64,000 nt of DNA, from assembly GCA_030323885.1 (NCBI GenBank), contig CM059198.1:11694462-11758461 (forward strand). Direction: 5' to 3'. The translations under genes and the position numbers were made by a program. The stretch comes from Branchipolynoe longqiensis. Its lineage: Eukaryota > Annelida > Polychaeta > Phyllodocida > Polynoidae. The notes below the pieces were generated by a model, which was not told the origin of the DNA, made no database searches, and saw only the letters and a program-made list of their open reading frames with translations. Below, piece after piece: positions 1 to 10,070 of this stretch; the first letter of the stretch is position 1; each line of letters opens with the position of its first letter.

Positions 1-204
1 TCCAATCTTTAGCACCTTTCCTCCAGTTTTCAGTTGCCTGACATCAGATGCATACCTTCCTATTTTAGGCTTTCGGTTTACATTGTCATTACTAGGTTTC
101 TTAATATTTGAAGGAAAGGTGCCTCCACTGTAGCTATTAGAAGGCTTCCCCACAGAGGGACCAGAGTTGTCTCCATCTCTAAATTTGCTTCCATTAATTA
201 CCAT
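1..204 (-). CDS. Possible partial open frame running off the left edge
   Basis: An open frame starts at an ATG complementary to 202-204 and stays open to the edge (about 68 residues). It is rich in Lys, Ser, Asn and Gly, with no motif I recognise. The start is uncertain: no promoter or splice site supports it. It lies on the same strand as the coiled-coil frame at 770-1282 and could be a later exon of the same gene or part of a mobile element. Weak call. Confidence 0.22.
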   Translation of the reverse strand, partial: MVINGSKFRDGDNSGPSVGKPSNSYSGGTFPSNIKKPSNDNVNRKPKIGRYASDVRQLKTGGKVLKIG

Positions 205-769
205 TGCTTACTATGGGTAAACACTTGGTATGTTCCCGTTCCTTTCCAAGGTGACTGGCCACTTACTCATCTTTGTCAGAGTGTGCCCTGATGAGCCACA
301 TCATCTTGCTGTTACACCTTTAAAGCTATTGATCTTCTAACTCATCTGCTGCTCCAGTCTTCATGCACTTGAAGGGGTGACATCCCCTCACCACACCAAC
401 AAAGTTGATGTGCGCCGCACTTAGTTTAGGCCGACATTTGAGTCGACATGGCCGCTGGTGTGCACTACCAACTTGTGGCCTTCCCATAAATGGGACTATC
501 CGCACGGCAGCGGGGGTTTTAAATCAGAGTTTATCTTCTCCTAGATGAGCAGTCAGCCAAGATTGACAAGCCCCACCTGCCCGAAGCATCTGGTTTTGAG
601 GAGCCAGAGATCCGCCTTTGCCCCTTCTCCCGTCAGTCGAAACAGTTTCGCCTCATGAAGGCCGGGAGTTGGACTTGGTTATCAGAGGCTATTTGATATG
701 CATGCCATGAGAAAGTACTTTATAGGTAGTGAGAGCTTATCCTCACTATCACTTCCGGCAATAATAACC

Positions 770-1282
770 TTAGAACCTCAGTGTCATTATTCCTTGTAAA
801 GTCACCCTCGTTGTAGACATTTTCTGGTTTTGACATATCACCCCTATCACAGGTGTGGATTGTACTGAAGTTTCACGATGATTTACATCATGAGAAGCAC
901 CAGACGAGTCTGACACAGTCAGACTGTCCAACGTGAGACCAAAATGATTAAGGAACCACATGGCACAATGTGCCCTAGACTTAACTTCTTTCAGCTTTCT
1001 TAACTGGCACTGCCGAGTCACTTTGCTAAACTCAGACCTTTTTCTACCCAATTCAGAATTCACAGAAACACCAGTCAAGCTTTCAATGTAGGTTTGGAGT
1101 TGCTCATTAGTTTCAAGGAGATTCAATGATTTCTGACTTTCATAGCTGAGTTTCTCATTGGCCAATACTTCCTTTTCCCTTAACCTTAACATTTCAACCT
1201 TCAATTTCTCTATTTCAATCTCCATATCCTGAATCATGTTTTTTGCCTCATCTAATTCTGTTTTCAATAATATTGTTTCCAT
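770..1282 (-). CDS. Coiled-coil protein fragment of a multicopy invertebrate family, function unknown
   Basis: The frame encodes 170 residues. Residues 1-65 form a charged heptad-like coiled coil rich in Glu, Lys and Leu. They are followed by a basic block around residues 85-115 containing RKLKEVKSRAHCAMWFLNHF and then FGLTLDSL. I associate the combination 'basic RKLKE.K.RA..ALWF, then FGL.L' with uncharacterised proteins repeated many times in cnidarian and other invertebrate genomes; that is memory, not a search. The frame is open upstream of the ATG for at least 12 codons (reading AGEDLVSVEQLQ), so the true start or exon boundary lies near 1318. The last residues of the frame are probably not native, because another frame stays open beyond 800. 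No enzymatic motif is visible. Confidence 0.4.
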   Translation of the reverse strand: METILLKTELDEAKNMIQDMEIEIEKLKVEMLRLREKEVLANEKLSYESQKSLNLLETNEQLQTYIESLTGVSVNSELGRKRSEFSKVTRQCQLRKLKEVKSRAHCAMWFLNHFGLTLDSLTVSDSSGASHDVNHRETSVQSTPVIGVICQNQKMSTTRVTLQGIMTLRF

Positions 1283-1318
1283 TTGAAGCTGTTCAACAGA
1301 TACTAGATCTTCCCCTGC

Positions 1319-1585
1319 TTAAACAACTAATGGACCAACAAAAAAAAAAAAAAAAAAAGAAGTGATGTTGACCATTAGGACTTTTTTTAACAACGCAGCC
1401 CTTTGGTTACCGTGAGTGCCACAGACTTTTCTTGCGATGGTCGGACACTGTTTTTTCAATCTCATAGCAACTCTATTGACTTCTAAATTTAGAGACAGCT
1501 TATATGTTTCCTGTAAGAATGCATGGAGAACATCCTGATATTTCTCTATAGAGAAGATAGCAATATCACTCCACTCTACACACAC
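1319..1585 (-). pseudogene. Upstream piece of the coiled-coil gene or its remnant
   Basis: An 88-residue frame just upstream of the coiled-coil frame, ending in a homopolymer: poly-A on the plus strand near 1338-1358 read as poly-Phe. The first 60 residues (IEKYQDVLHAFLQETYKLSL and a basic LKKQCPTIARKVCG block) look protein-like. The phenylalanine run and following residues look like read-through of an intron-like pyrimidine tract. It may be an exon with its donor just before the T-tract. Not identified. Confidence 0.25.
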
Positions 1586-1589
1586 TCCA

Positions 1590-2540
1590 TAGGAACTTCA
1601 ATGTGATATAATATCTCAGACCTATTGAGAGTGGGCTCATATTTTAACTTTGGGCTTGACTGAATCAACAAGGCTGGTTTACTAAAGGATGGCATAATTG
1701 CATGTAACTTAAACCAAATTTGAAAAATGGAGGTTTAAAAACTTGTTAAAGATCGAAAAACCTGATTTTAGTGTAATTGTTTGCATGTAAACAGGATCTG
1801 TAAGTGGAATATTTCAGTTTATCAATTTGTGAAAGCTCATGAATAATACTAGATATTAATGATATCAATATTATATCTAAAAATAGGGAAAATATTGCAT
1901 CTTGATTGAACATATAGTGAAGAATCCTTTGAATTGACAGTGCACATCATCTGCATGTAATACACATTATTCTATTCAGATTCTATCTAAAAATATAAGA
2001 AGTGCATTTTGATTGCACATACAAAAGAAAAGTGTCCACAATCAAAAATAGGAATTTATTCATCCATCTTTGAACACTCACTGTGGCTCATCCAATAGTT
2101 GGACCTTCTTCAGACTTTGCACACATGTCATATAGAACTAATGCATATTTGCTATATCAATAAATTAACTAAAAATATCAAAACCTCTATTTTGATTTAA
2201 AATACAAACTAAAACCATCTAAAACCAAAAATAATGATTTAAATCAAGGTTTTTTACATGTGGGTATAGCTTAAAGACAATGTAATCACATTATAGATAT
2301 TTGCATTCTGATCGTTTTGATACAAAAATCAAATTGATATCTCAAATAGAAGCAGAGATTTAAAAAAAAAAAAAAAATTGTACTAGAAATAATAAGTTAA
2401 AATAATAATGATGTAATTAATATGTACATTGCCTTTAGCAGGTAGCCTCAAATATCAGGATTTAACAACTCTGTGACTACACTAAAGTAGGGTCAGTAGC
2501 ACAGCGGATCAGTAGTTTTTCTATGGGCAAATGAGGTAAC
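1590..2540. other. AT-rich stretch without recognised genes
   Basis: About 950 bases of AT-rich DNA with short A-tracts (for example near 2360-2378) and no frame above chance length, RNA gene or clear repeat that I can see. Confidence 0.5.
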
Positions 2541-2542
2541 GC

Positions 2543-2845
2543 TTAAAAAATGCCCTGTTCATTGACATGATAGTTCACTGGTGTCCAAGCCAGGACTTGA
2601 CGGATCAGTACTGGAAACACAAGACGGCGGCCATAGCGATCCTTACTGATCAGACTATCCCATCCTGCTGGGAAGTTCACCAACTCGAAGTCTTGTAGTC
2701 GATACGCTGCCACAGGGTCTGCAGAAACTGCTGCTGCCACAGGGTCTGCAGATCGGAACAATTTCCGGAACACATCAAAATGCATGTGCACCTCGAACGG
2801 ATGCTGCTGTGCTGTTTTGCCATGAAGGTGTCTTTGGAAGTCCAA
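2543..2845 (-). CDS. Open frame following the chromodomain, unrecognised
   Basis: A frame of 100 residues with folded-protein composition: HFDVFRKLFRSADPVAA, then YRLQDFELVNFPAGWDSL and RYGRRLVFPVLIRQVL. It contains a short in-frame duplication in which ADPVAA occurs twice, from a 27-30 bp tandem repeat near 2709-2756. It overlaps the end of the chromodomain frame in a different phase, so the two are either exons or one frame broken by an indel. No family recognised. Confidence 0.35.
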   Translation of the reverse strand: MDFQRHLHGKTAQQHPFEVHMHFDVFRKLFRSADPVAAAVSADPVAAYRLQDFELVNFPAGWDSLISKDRYGRRLVFPVLIRQVLAWTPVNYHVNEQGIF

Positions 2846-3007
2846 CCAACAACGTATCCCTTCCTAAGCTGACCTGTTCCTCAGACACATCAGGGTCAGT
2901 GAAATTCTCACTGACCAGACCTTCAGTCAATTTGAAGTTCTCTTCCGGTTCCCAAGTCGAGGCCGATAGTGGAAAATCTTTCCACTGAACCAGGTATGAG
3001 AAACTGA
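2820..3007 (-). CDS. Chromodomain-encoding exon
   Basis: On the minus strand a canonical acceptor (a T-rich run ending TTATTTCAG, complementary to about 3008-3016) is followed at once by a frame reading SYLVQWKDFPLSASTWEP then EENFKL. This is the chromodomain core: the YLV.WK.(F/Y)P...(N/S)TWEPEENL signature with the aromatic-cage tryptophans. Chromodomains bind methylated histone H3 tails. An acidic segment follows. Near 2845 the sequence continues better in another frame (2543-2845), so either a donor or a frameshift lies there. I see no integrase or methyltransferase domain, so a host chromatin protein and a chromovirus-type integrase tail are both possible. Only the second half of the domain lies here; the N-terminal strand should be on an upstream exon. 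Confidence 0.6.
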
Positions 3008-3437
3008 AATAAAAAAAGTAATTATTAAAAGGAGAACAACATAGAAGAGAATCGTTGAAAAAACCAACAATGTTTAAACAAATGAAATTACCCTCCAAAT
3101 GTACATTCCAAATCAAACTAATTTACTTAGTCAGAAAAAATTATCCAGGCTCTTACATCTAGGCAAACTTCAGGAAAATTGGTAAACAGATAGAAGACAA
3201 GTAGGCAAAAATGAATATCAAATGTTGGCAATTTTGCAAAGGATTGACTGAAATGAATGGAAAAATGAAAGAATTCAGAGCAATTTTCACTAAACTTCTA
3301 GTTGACATATGCCACAACACAGTAGGTGCCGGAGTCGGAAAACACCACGATCTGCACATACTTATAGTCACTACCCAGATAGCACACAGCCGTCGGCCCG
3401 ACGGCGGCCTCTCCGTCGGGCCAACGGTGGAAATCGT

Positions 3438-3542
3438 CGTCGGGCCGACGTTGTTTTGTCCAACCTCCCACCATCGGCTCGACGGCGGCTGCCGCCGTAG
3501 GCCCGACGGCGGCAGGTTGGACAAAACAACGTCGGCCCGACG
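3438..3542. repeat. GC-rich inverted repeat inside the TA-flanked element
   Basis: The 29-base arm at 3438-3466 (CGTCGGGCCGACG then TTGTTTTGTCCAACCT) is the reverse complement of 3514-3542. The loop is itself rich in CGGCGGC words. It would form a strong cruciform or hairpin. Confidence 0.8.
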
Positions 3543-3593
3543 GCGACTGCCACCGTAGTCCCGACACAATATATTTATTCAAAATAAATAGAA

Positions 3594-3770
3594 AACCTTA
3601 AAAATTTAATATAATCTTTTTGGTAACCATGTTTTCTATATGTGTACCAAGCGATTTGTTTCTACAGAAAAAGTGAAATATCTCTACAACCACACCACAT
3701 AGAAACACATCGCTTGGTACACATATAGACAACATCGTTACCAAAAAGATTATATTAAATTTATAAGGTT
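3594..3770. repeat. Foldback MITE-like hairpin with 71-bp arms
   Basis: 3594-3664 and 3700-3770 are near-perfect inverted copies beginning AACCTTA and containing TGTGTACCAAGCGAT, separated by 35 bases. Its AT-rich composition contrasts sharply with the GC-rich surroundings, so it may be a separate foldback element inserted into the larger one. Confidence 0.75.
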
Positions 3771-4229
3771 AGCGTTCTTGATATCTATTAATTTTGAATA
3801 AAACTAATATTTTGCACCTGTACGTATTGACTCTATAGTGACAGTGTCTTCTCGGAAAAAAACAAGATGGCGGTCCTTCGTCAACATTTCGTACCGGATA
3901 ATTCCTGCGATTTCTGGAGTTATTTGTTGAAAAAGAACACTGCTCAATGATCGCACGTGTTCCGGTGGCGACTTGAACTGAGTCGAACCGTCAACAAACC
4001 GTACCCGATAATTCAAATCGTATTAACACGAATAATTCCATTAATACGTCGTAATAAATTACAAAACTTTTACAAAATAATCTAAACATATTAATAAACA
4101 AACCTGTTAAATTATTCCTTAAAATTCCTGCGATTTCTGGAGTTATTTGTTGAAAAAGAACACTGCTCAATGATAGCATGTGTGCCGATGGCGACTCGAG
4201 CCGCAAATCTAAAGAACTGTGCATGCGCG

Positions 4230-4770
4230 GATCAACATCGTTGGCCCGACGGAGGCCCGACGGTGGCTCGAATGTGGAAAATGAATGCAAACCAGTGGCG
4301 GGCTACCGCCGTAGGCCCGACGGTGGCCCGACGGTGGTTCAAAAGTGGAAAGGGATTGAAACCTAATGTCGGAACAACACCGTCGGCCCGAGTGGTGACT
4401 CGAATGTGGAAAATGAATGCAAACCAGCGGCGGGCTACCGCCGTAGGCCCGACGGTGGCCCGACGGTGGCGCAAAAGTGAAAGGGATTGAAACCTAACGT
4501 CGGAACACCACCATCAGCCCGACGGTGGGCCGACAGTGGCTCAAAAGTGGAAAGGGATTGAAACCTAACGTCGGAACACCACCGTCGGCCCGACGGTGGG
4601 CCGACGGTGGCTCGAAAGTGGAAAGGGATTGAACCCTAACGTCGGAACACCACCGTTGGCCCGACGGTGGCTCAAAAGTGGAAAATGAATGCAAACCACC
4701 AGCGGGCTACCGCCGTAGGCCCGACAGTGGCCCGACGGCGGAAAGTCGGTGGCGACGGTGCGACCAATAG
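4230..4770. repeat. Degenerate composite tandem repeat built on GTCGGCCCGACGG
   Basis: Two alternating modules recur: one with AGTGGAAAATGAATGCAAACC and a GGGCTACCGCCGTAGGCCCG block, the other with GTGGAAAGGGATTGAAACCT and AACGTCGGAACACCACC. Both are linked by copies of the palindromic word GTCGGCCCGACGGTGG. Five to seven partial units are visible. Frames in this array on both strands are repeat artefacts. Confidence 0.75.
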
Positions 4771-5188
4771 CCGACGTCGGGCCGACGGCTGTGTGCTATC
4801 TGGGTATGCATGCATTCAGATCAGCACATTTTCTTCACTTACCTCGCCAACTCTTTTCCGGGAAATCAGGCGATGTATTGGCCAGAACTGGTCATCTACA
4901 TTCTTCTGTCGTTTCTGTCAAATCCTCCGATCCACAGGAATCTTGAGCAAAATCAACTGAGCATAATCGGTGCGTACTCCGCGAGTGACTCGAGTTATGG
5001 GCGCAGACATGTTGTGGCCGATGCTGATTGGATGAAAGTGGGTCATGGACAGAATCGATCGAAGCGCCATGAACTCGCAGCGGTTAAATTAAGTTCAGGA
5101 TTGCTGGTAATGCCGCCAACAACGCACTAACCATACTTGCGATATCACTGTACTCTTTATCTGCTCCTTTTGCTAAATCTGCAACAGT

Positions 5189-5360
5189 GGGGGCATTCGA
5201 CTGGACCCTTTCTATCCGTAAGATTTACGGATGGAACGGATGGAGCCACATACACACATCCGAATCATCGGTATATGAACCCACTTCCAGTCCCAGTCGA
5301 ATAGGAATTTGTTTGGAAATATTTTGATATTTGGATAGAGAGGCCCAGTCGAATGCCCCC
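5189..5360. mobile_element. 172-bp MITE with 16-bp inverted termini
   Basis: GGGGGCATTCGACTGG at 5189-5204 is the exact reverse complement of 5345-5360. The interior has no frame and contains a short self-complementary CCGTAAGATTTACGG. No clear target duplication is visible. Confidence 0.65.
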
Positions 5361-5599
5361 TATGTCAACCCCACAATCAACACATGGCCTCGCCGACGAG
5401 GCAAATTTATATTTAGTGCGACGAGCCGACGGCCCTGGCAAATCCCCTGACATCACATCCGCCCCGCCCAACTCCGGCAACAACAATGGCGAACCAGAAA
5501 TGTCAACTCAAGACTGTCGAGCCTTGAAATCAAAGGAGCAGTTACAGATGAAAGCTTTGAGTCTAAGAGGCGGGAAATATCCTCCAATGACACCCCTTT

Positions 5600-5774
5600 G
5601 GTCGTAATGCTTGCATTGCGCTTGATTCGCAGTGGAGGAGGAGCACCCCCCCCCTCTCTCTACCTCCCCCCGCCCGCGACCGTTGCGTTGCGTAACCCCC
5701 CCCCCTCTCTCTCTCTCTCTCTCCATTATAACCCAGCCTCGCTTCCCCTGCCAGACGCACTCCTCCCTTTCTTC
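5600..5774 (+). repeat. Ngaro A1 repeat (promoter-like)
   Basis: Begins GGTCGTAATGCTTGCATTGC and contains a (CT)n tract followed by TTATAACCCAGCCTCG. The same sequence recurs at 10071-10266 (A2), which carries about 26 extra bases after CCCAGCCTCGCT. The CT tract plus TTATAA suggests a promoter in the 5' repeat; this is inference. Confidence 0.85.
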
Positions 5775-5842
5775 TTTTGGCTCGCCCCCCTGCAGCCACC
5801 TCCACGCCTCCGCGACCCTCACTTCGCCGGCCTACGCCAGTC

Positions 5843-7078
5843 ATGCCGCGCACAAGAGGCCGACGCGCCCCCCGCGCATCCAGGAGAGGAGCCGCCACAC
5901 CGCCCTCCTCCACGGCCGACCCCGCCTCCGCGACCTCGCCGCCCCCCTCCCCCCGGCCTGCCACCAGGGAGGAGGCCCTGGAGCGAGTCCCCGGGGCTGA
6001 GGCGCGGATCGACGCCAACACCCGGCTTCTGGAGCACCTCTCGGGACTAGTGCAGAGCCTCGTTCTCCAAGGGGCGACCCCGGCCCCCCCGCCGGCGCCG
6101 CCCCCGCCGCCCCCCTCGGCCCCGTCGGCCCTGGAGCGCCTCTCGGTCTTTATGGAGGATCTCACCCGCGAGGTCGCGGGTGCCGCCCCCGCGACACAGC
6201 GCCACCTCGCCGCCCCGCCTCCTGCCGCTTCCGACGTCCACCCCCTCTACCTACAGACTATGAGGCGGGCTGCACCCACGACGCGAGCGGTCGCCCCGGA
6301 CTCTAGGCGCCTCCGCGACCGACCTCAGCCCCACCTCCGTGGCCGACGCCGTCCGCGAGATCCTGGAGTCGGCCGAGGCGCACAACACGGGACGACGCAG
6401 AGGTATTCCTAAGGGCTACGTTTTCCCCCACGACCTCATCGAGCGTGGCCCCGAGGGGAAGGTGGTGAAGAGGGGAGAGGCTACCCTGGAGGAGTACAAC
6501 CTCGCCCTCAGGATGCTCGAGTCCCACCTCGCCTTCCCCTCGGACTCCATCCCAGGCCTCCTCTACCACAACCTCACGGTCCAGCGCGATTGTGTAACCC
6601 ATCCCTGGCCTACGGTCCGGCGCTGGTCCGAGGCGGTGTTCGCGTGGGTGGCCGACGGACGCCTCCCAGACGGATGGCTCGACCCCATCGCCATCAATGC
6701 CATCCGTCTGGACGTCCTCACGGTCCTCGCCCCCGCGACTTTCATCTCGAGCGCCAGGGCACCCACCCTACGCGCCTCAGCCGCGCCTCGCGCCGTGGCC
6801 GCGCCCCAACCACGCGCCTCCCAGACCGATGCCAGGTCTCCCTACACCTGAGAGGCCTACGGGGTCCCGTGCTCAGCATGGAACCGGGACCCCGCCTCAT
6901 GCGACCTCGCCCCTGCCGGTGAGGCGCACGGGGAGCAGGGCGCCTGGAGGCGCCACGCCTGCGCCTACTGCGCTAACGTCAGGCGCATCCTCACTATGCA
7001 CAGTGAGGCGGTGTGCAACACCAAACGCCTCCGGGCGCGCGCCTCTGCCGCCTCCGCGATCCCCTCGGCGGATTTTTA
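5843..7078 (+). pseudogene. Ngaro Gag-like protein, frameshifted, with a C-terminal zinc-finger pattern
   Basis: I choose ATG 5843, which gives a basic Arg-rich start (MPRTRGRRAPRASRRG), just after A1. An Ala/Pro-rich region with a short amphipathic segment (residues 50-75) follows. The frame then shifts near 6310-6335 into a conserved domain (6339-6848) containing YVFPHDL, EEYNLALRMLESHL and WPTVRRWSEAVFAWVADGRL. The last block matches WPTCRRWSEKVFQMVADGRL in the Gag of the 45.8-50.3 kb element. A TGA at 6849-6851 interrupts the frame, which then continues through PCSAWN and a C-x2-C-x9-H-x4-C cluster at 6960-7016, ending at 7076-7078. So the copy has one frameshift and one nonsense codon. 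Confidence 0.7.
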
Positions 7079-7990
7079 GACCGTCAGCGGCGACCTACCC
7101 ACCCGGCTCCGGCGAGGCGCGCACAAGGAGGGCCCGGGCCAACCCCCGCCCCCCCCTCCACGCAACCCGAGCACCAACCGCTCCCAGCGGTGACCCCCCT
7201 CCCGGGAGGGCTCCTCACATCCCCCGACCATCTGCCGCACCGTACACAGATGCCTTCACACCTCTGACATCACAAGCAGCCTCCCCAATGGACCCAGACC
7301 GGAAACGGCCATCAGCCGACCGGAAGTCCTCTGCCCGCACGCAGGGCGCCCCCCGGCCCACCTCCCGGGCCGACGCAACACCCAAGGGACCCCCCGCGCT
7401 GCTGTCTCTCTCATCTCCGGCCGGTTACGTAACCCCCCCCCCCCCGCCCCCCGCCAACTGGCCAAAAGCCCATTACGTAACCATCCCGCTCCCCGCCAGC
7501 AGTGTCTCACCACCACCGCCCCTGCCCGCCCTGCTCGCTCTGCTCGCCATCCTCGCCCTGCCTCCCTCTCCCCTACCGGCCCCCGCGCCGACCCAAACTC
7601 CCACCCCCTCCCCCACCACCAACCCCGTCGCCGCCGCCGCCGCCACCTGGCGCCCTCCCCCGGCGATACCGCATACCTCCACAACCTCCCCGGCCTCCCA
7701 CCCTCCCCCCCTCCCCTCCTCCACCACCGACTCCCTCTCCTTCACGACAACCGCGTCTCCTCCCCCCTCCCCTCCCCTCAACCCTCCCCTGATCCTGACC
7801 CCCCCCCACCGCCCCCCTCGGCGACTTAGGCGAACCCATCGCCGACGTCATCGACCCTGACATTCAGGACACCCTCCCCGCCGCCCCCTCATGCGGCCCC
7901 TCCCCCCACCAATACCGCCCCACCCTCCTCGCCATATGCCCCCCACCTCTCCGCCCCCGCCTGGGACCGCTACCCCACCTTCTCCCGGGC
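7079..7990 (+). other. Pro/Thr/Ser/Ala-rich low-complexity stretch in the Ngaro element
   Basis: About 900 bases of C-rich DNA (runs of C, CCTCC and CCGCC). Long frames exist in several phases on both strands because the composition lacks stop codons. They read as Pro/Ser/Thr or, on the minus strand, Gly/Arg/Glu repeats. It may encode a disordered linker between Gag and RT, but nothing fixes a frame. I do not call a separate gene. Confidence 0.5.
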
Positions 7991-7999
7991 TTACGACGC

Positions 8000-9147
8000 C
8001 CTCCGGATCGCGGGCATACCTAATTTTTTGGCCGCCCGCATCCCCCTCCCCTCAGGCCTCCACATCCCAGCCTGGCGCGCCCGCCTCCACGGATACCATG
8101 ACGGCGACCTCGTCGACCTCGCCCTTCCCTTTGGATGCCGCTCCTCCGGCGCCGCCTGCGTCCGAGTCACCTCCGCAGTCGCCTGGGTCCTCCACCGCGA
8201 GGGCTTCCATGCCCTCGTCTATGTGGACGACTTTGTCGGGTGCGAGCGCACATTCCTGAGGGCCCGCCAGGCCTTCGACGCCTTCATCGCCCTCACCGGG
8301 GCCCTCGGCCTGGCGGTGCCCCCCGGGAAGTGCCACCCCCCTGCGGTCCGCCTCACCTGGCTAGGCTTCGCCATCGACAGCGAGGCCATGACCATCCGCA
8401 TTGCACCCGACAAGGTCGACGACCTCATCCGGGACTGTGAGGCCCGGGTCGCCCACCCGACCCTCGGGCGCCGCGATCTCCAGAGTGTCCTCGGGCGCCT
8501 TAACCATGTGGGGAGCTGTGTCCTCCCCGCGAGGAAGTTCATGGCCCGCCTCCTCGCCGCCCCCCGCACCTGCTACGGAGCCGCCTCCATCACCCTCGGC
8601 GACGACGCACTCCGGGACCGCAGGTGGTTCGTGGCCTACGGCCGGGCCACCAACGGCCTCTGCCTCCTCCGCGCCCCTGAGGTCCACCGGGTGGTGATCG
8701 AGTGCGACTCCTGCCTCACTGGCGGGGGGGCCTACTCCGCCACTCACTGCTACGCCCGACGATACTCCGCAGCCTACCGGGAGCGGTATCCCACCATCCA
8801 CCAGCTCGAGGCCGTCAACCTCGTCGTCACCCTCCACGCCCTCCTTCCCTGCGACGTCGCGGGGGCCACCATTGTCATCAACACTGACAATCAGGCCTCC
8901 GCGGCCGCCCTCGACTCCGGGCGGGCCCGCGATGCGCCCGAGAGCTGTGGCTCATCGCCGCCGAGGGCTCATTTACCCTCACCATCCTCAATAAGCCCGG
9001 AGCGGAGCTCATCCTCGCGGACGCTCTCAGCCGCGCCCATCTCCCCGGCCCCTGCGCCGAGCTCGCGCACACCGAGGTCGCTCGCCTCGGACTCACCTAC
9101 GTCCACCCCGATCACGACAGCTTCCCCTACAACCCTGGCCTCTAACG
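8000..9147 (+). pseudogene. Ngaro RT-RNase H remnant, RT motif A deleted
   Basis: The frame is open upstream of position 8028 and reads ALRIAGIPNFLAARIPLPSG, the segment preceding the RT domain in Ngaro elements. HGYHDGDLVDLALPFGCRSS follows, then the catalytic YVDD box at about 8218-8230 (ALVYVDDFVG) and the thumb region (LTWLGFAID). RNase H is marked by ECDSCLTGGG, QLEAVNLV and NTDNQASAA. The fingers and palm motif A (present as DLARAYRQL in the second Ngaro element) are absent: the sequence passes directly from the pre-RT segment to motif B-like PFGCRSS. A frameshift near 8925 separates NTDNQ from WLIAAEG...LADALSRAHL in another phase, ending at the stop at 9145-9147. Confidence 0.75.
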
Positions 9148-9851
9148 CCAGGTACTCCTCGCCGCGATCTCCAGAGTGTCCTCGGGCGCCTTAACCATGT
9201 GGGGAGCTGTGTCCTCCCCGCGAGGAAGTTCATGGCCCGCCTCCTCGCCGCCCCCCGCACCTGCTACGGAGCCGCCTCCATCACCCTCGGCGACGACGCA
9301 CTCCGGGACCGCAGGTGGTTCGTGGCCTACGGCCGGGCCACCAACGACCTCTGCCTCCTCCGCGCCCCTGAGGTCCACCGGATGGTGATCGAGTGCGACT
9401 CCTGCCTCACTGGCGGGGGGGCCTACTCCGCCACTCACTGCTACGCCCGACGATACTCCGCAGCCTACCGGGAGCGGTATCCCACCATCCACCAGCTCGA
9501 GGCCGTCAACCTCGTCGTCACCCTCCACGCCCTCCTTCCCTGCGACGTCGCGGGGGCCACCGTTGTCATCAACACCGACAATCAGGCCTCCGCGGCCGCC
9601 CTCGACTCCGGGCGGGCCCGCGATGCGCCCGAGAGCTGTGGCTCATGGCCGCCGAGGGCTCATTTACCCTCACCATCCTCAATAAGCCCGGAGCGGAGCT
9701 CATCCTCGCGGACGCTCTCAGCCGCGCCCATCTCCCCGGCCCCTGCGCCGAGCTCGCGCACACCGAGGTCGCTCGCCTCGGACTCACCTACGTCCACCCC
9801 GATCACGACAGCTTCCCCTACAACCCTGGCCTCTAACGCCAGGTACTCCTC
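8471..9851 (+). repeat. Tandem duplication, 691-bp period, of the RNase H end
   Basis: 8471-9160 recurs at 9162-9851 with only scattered substitutions, for example ACCAACGGCCTC versus ACCAACGACCTC and the Ala/Val codon in GGGGCCACC(A/G)TTGTC. The junction shares a short GCCGC word. Both copies carry the same RNase H frameshift, so the frameshift predates the duplication. The second copy ends with the RNase H stop at 9834-9836. Confidence 0.9.
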
Positions 9852-9888
9852 GCCGCCTCAGCTGCCCCTCGAGCCCTCTCCTCTTTTT

Positions 9889-10070
9889 GGCGGAGGGCTC
9901 TTCGGGGCCGCTCCCCTAAAAAGACTCAGACATTATCCTGCACTTTATTCTCATTTATCATTGTACATATACTCCCCCACATTGTACATTGCCCCCCCCC
10001 CCCCCACTTTACATAATAAAGTGTGCTTTTTCTCCACTCCTGCCTTGGTCTTCCTCCTTCGCTGCGCATC
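9889..10070 (+). repeat. Ngaro B1 repeat (polyadenylation-like)
   Basis: Begins GGCGGAGGGCTCTTCGGGG and ends CTTCGCTGCGCATC. It is repeated at 10307-10486 (B2). Both contain TTACATAATAAAGTGTGC with an AATAAA hexamer, suggesting that B supplies the 3' end signal. B1 has a longer C-homopolymer than B2. Confidence 0.85.

Larger units (their letters stand above)
3374..4804. mobile_element. TA-flanked element with perfect 30-bp inverted termini (non-autonomous DNA transposon)
   Basis: The 30 bases at 3374-3403 (starting CCCAGATAGCACACAGCCGT) are the exact reverse complement of 4775-4804. Each end is followed outward by TA (3372-3373 and 4805-4806), the target duplication typical of Tc1/mariner-type insertion. 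The 1431-bp body has no transposase. It holds a GC-rich palindrome, a 71-bp-arm hairpin, a 50-bp direct repeat (3901-3950 and 4124-4173, identical) and a tandem array built on GTCGGCCCGACGG. Several apparent short frames here are translations of the repeats. Superfamily assignment from TA plus termini is inference. Confidence 0.75.

Noticed and set aside
3159..4694. Several Arg/Pro-rich frames around 3.2-4.7 kb
   Set aside because: Translations of the GTCGGCCCGACGG repeats in the TA-flanked element, present in all phases.
5563..8837. Large Gly/Arg/Glu-rich frames on the minus strand of the GC-rich element
   Set aside because: Shadows of the C-rich coding strand, where stops are rare; no domain recognisable.
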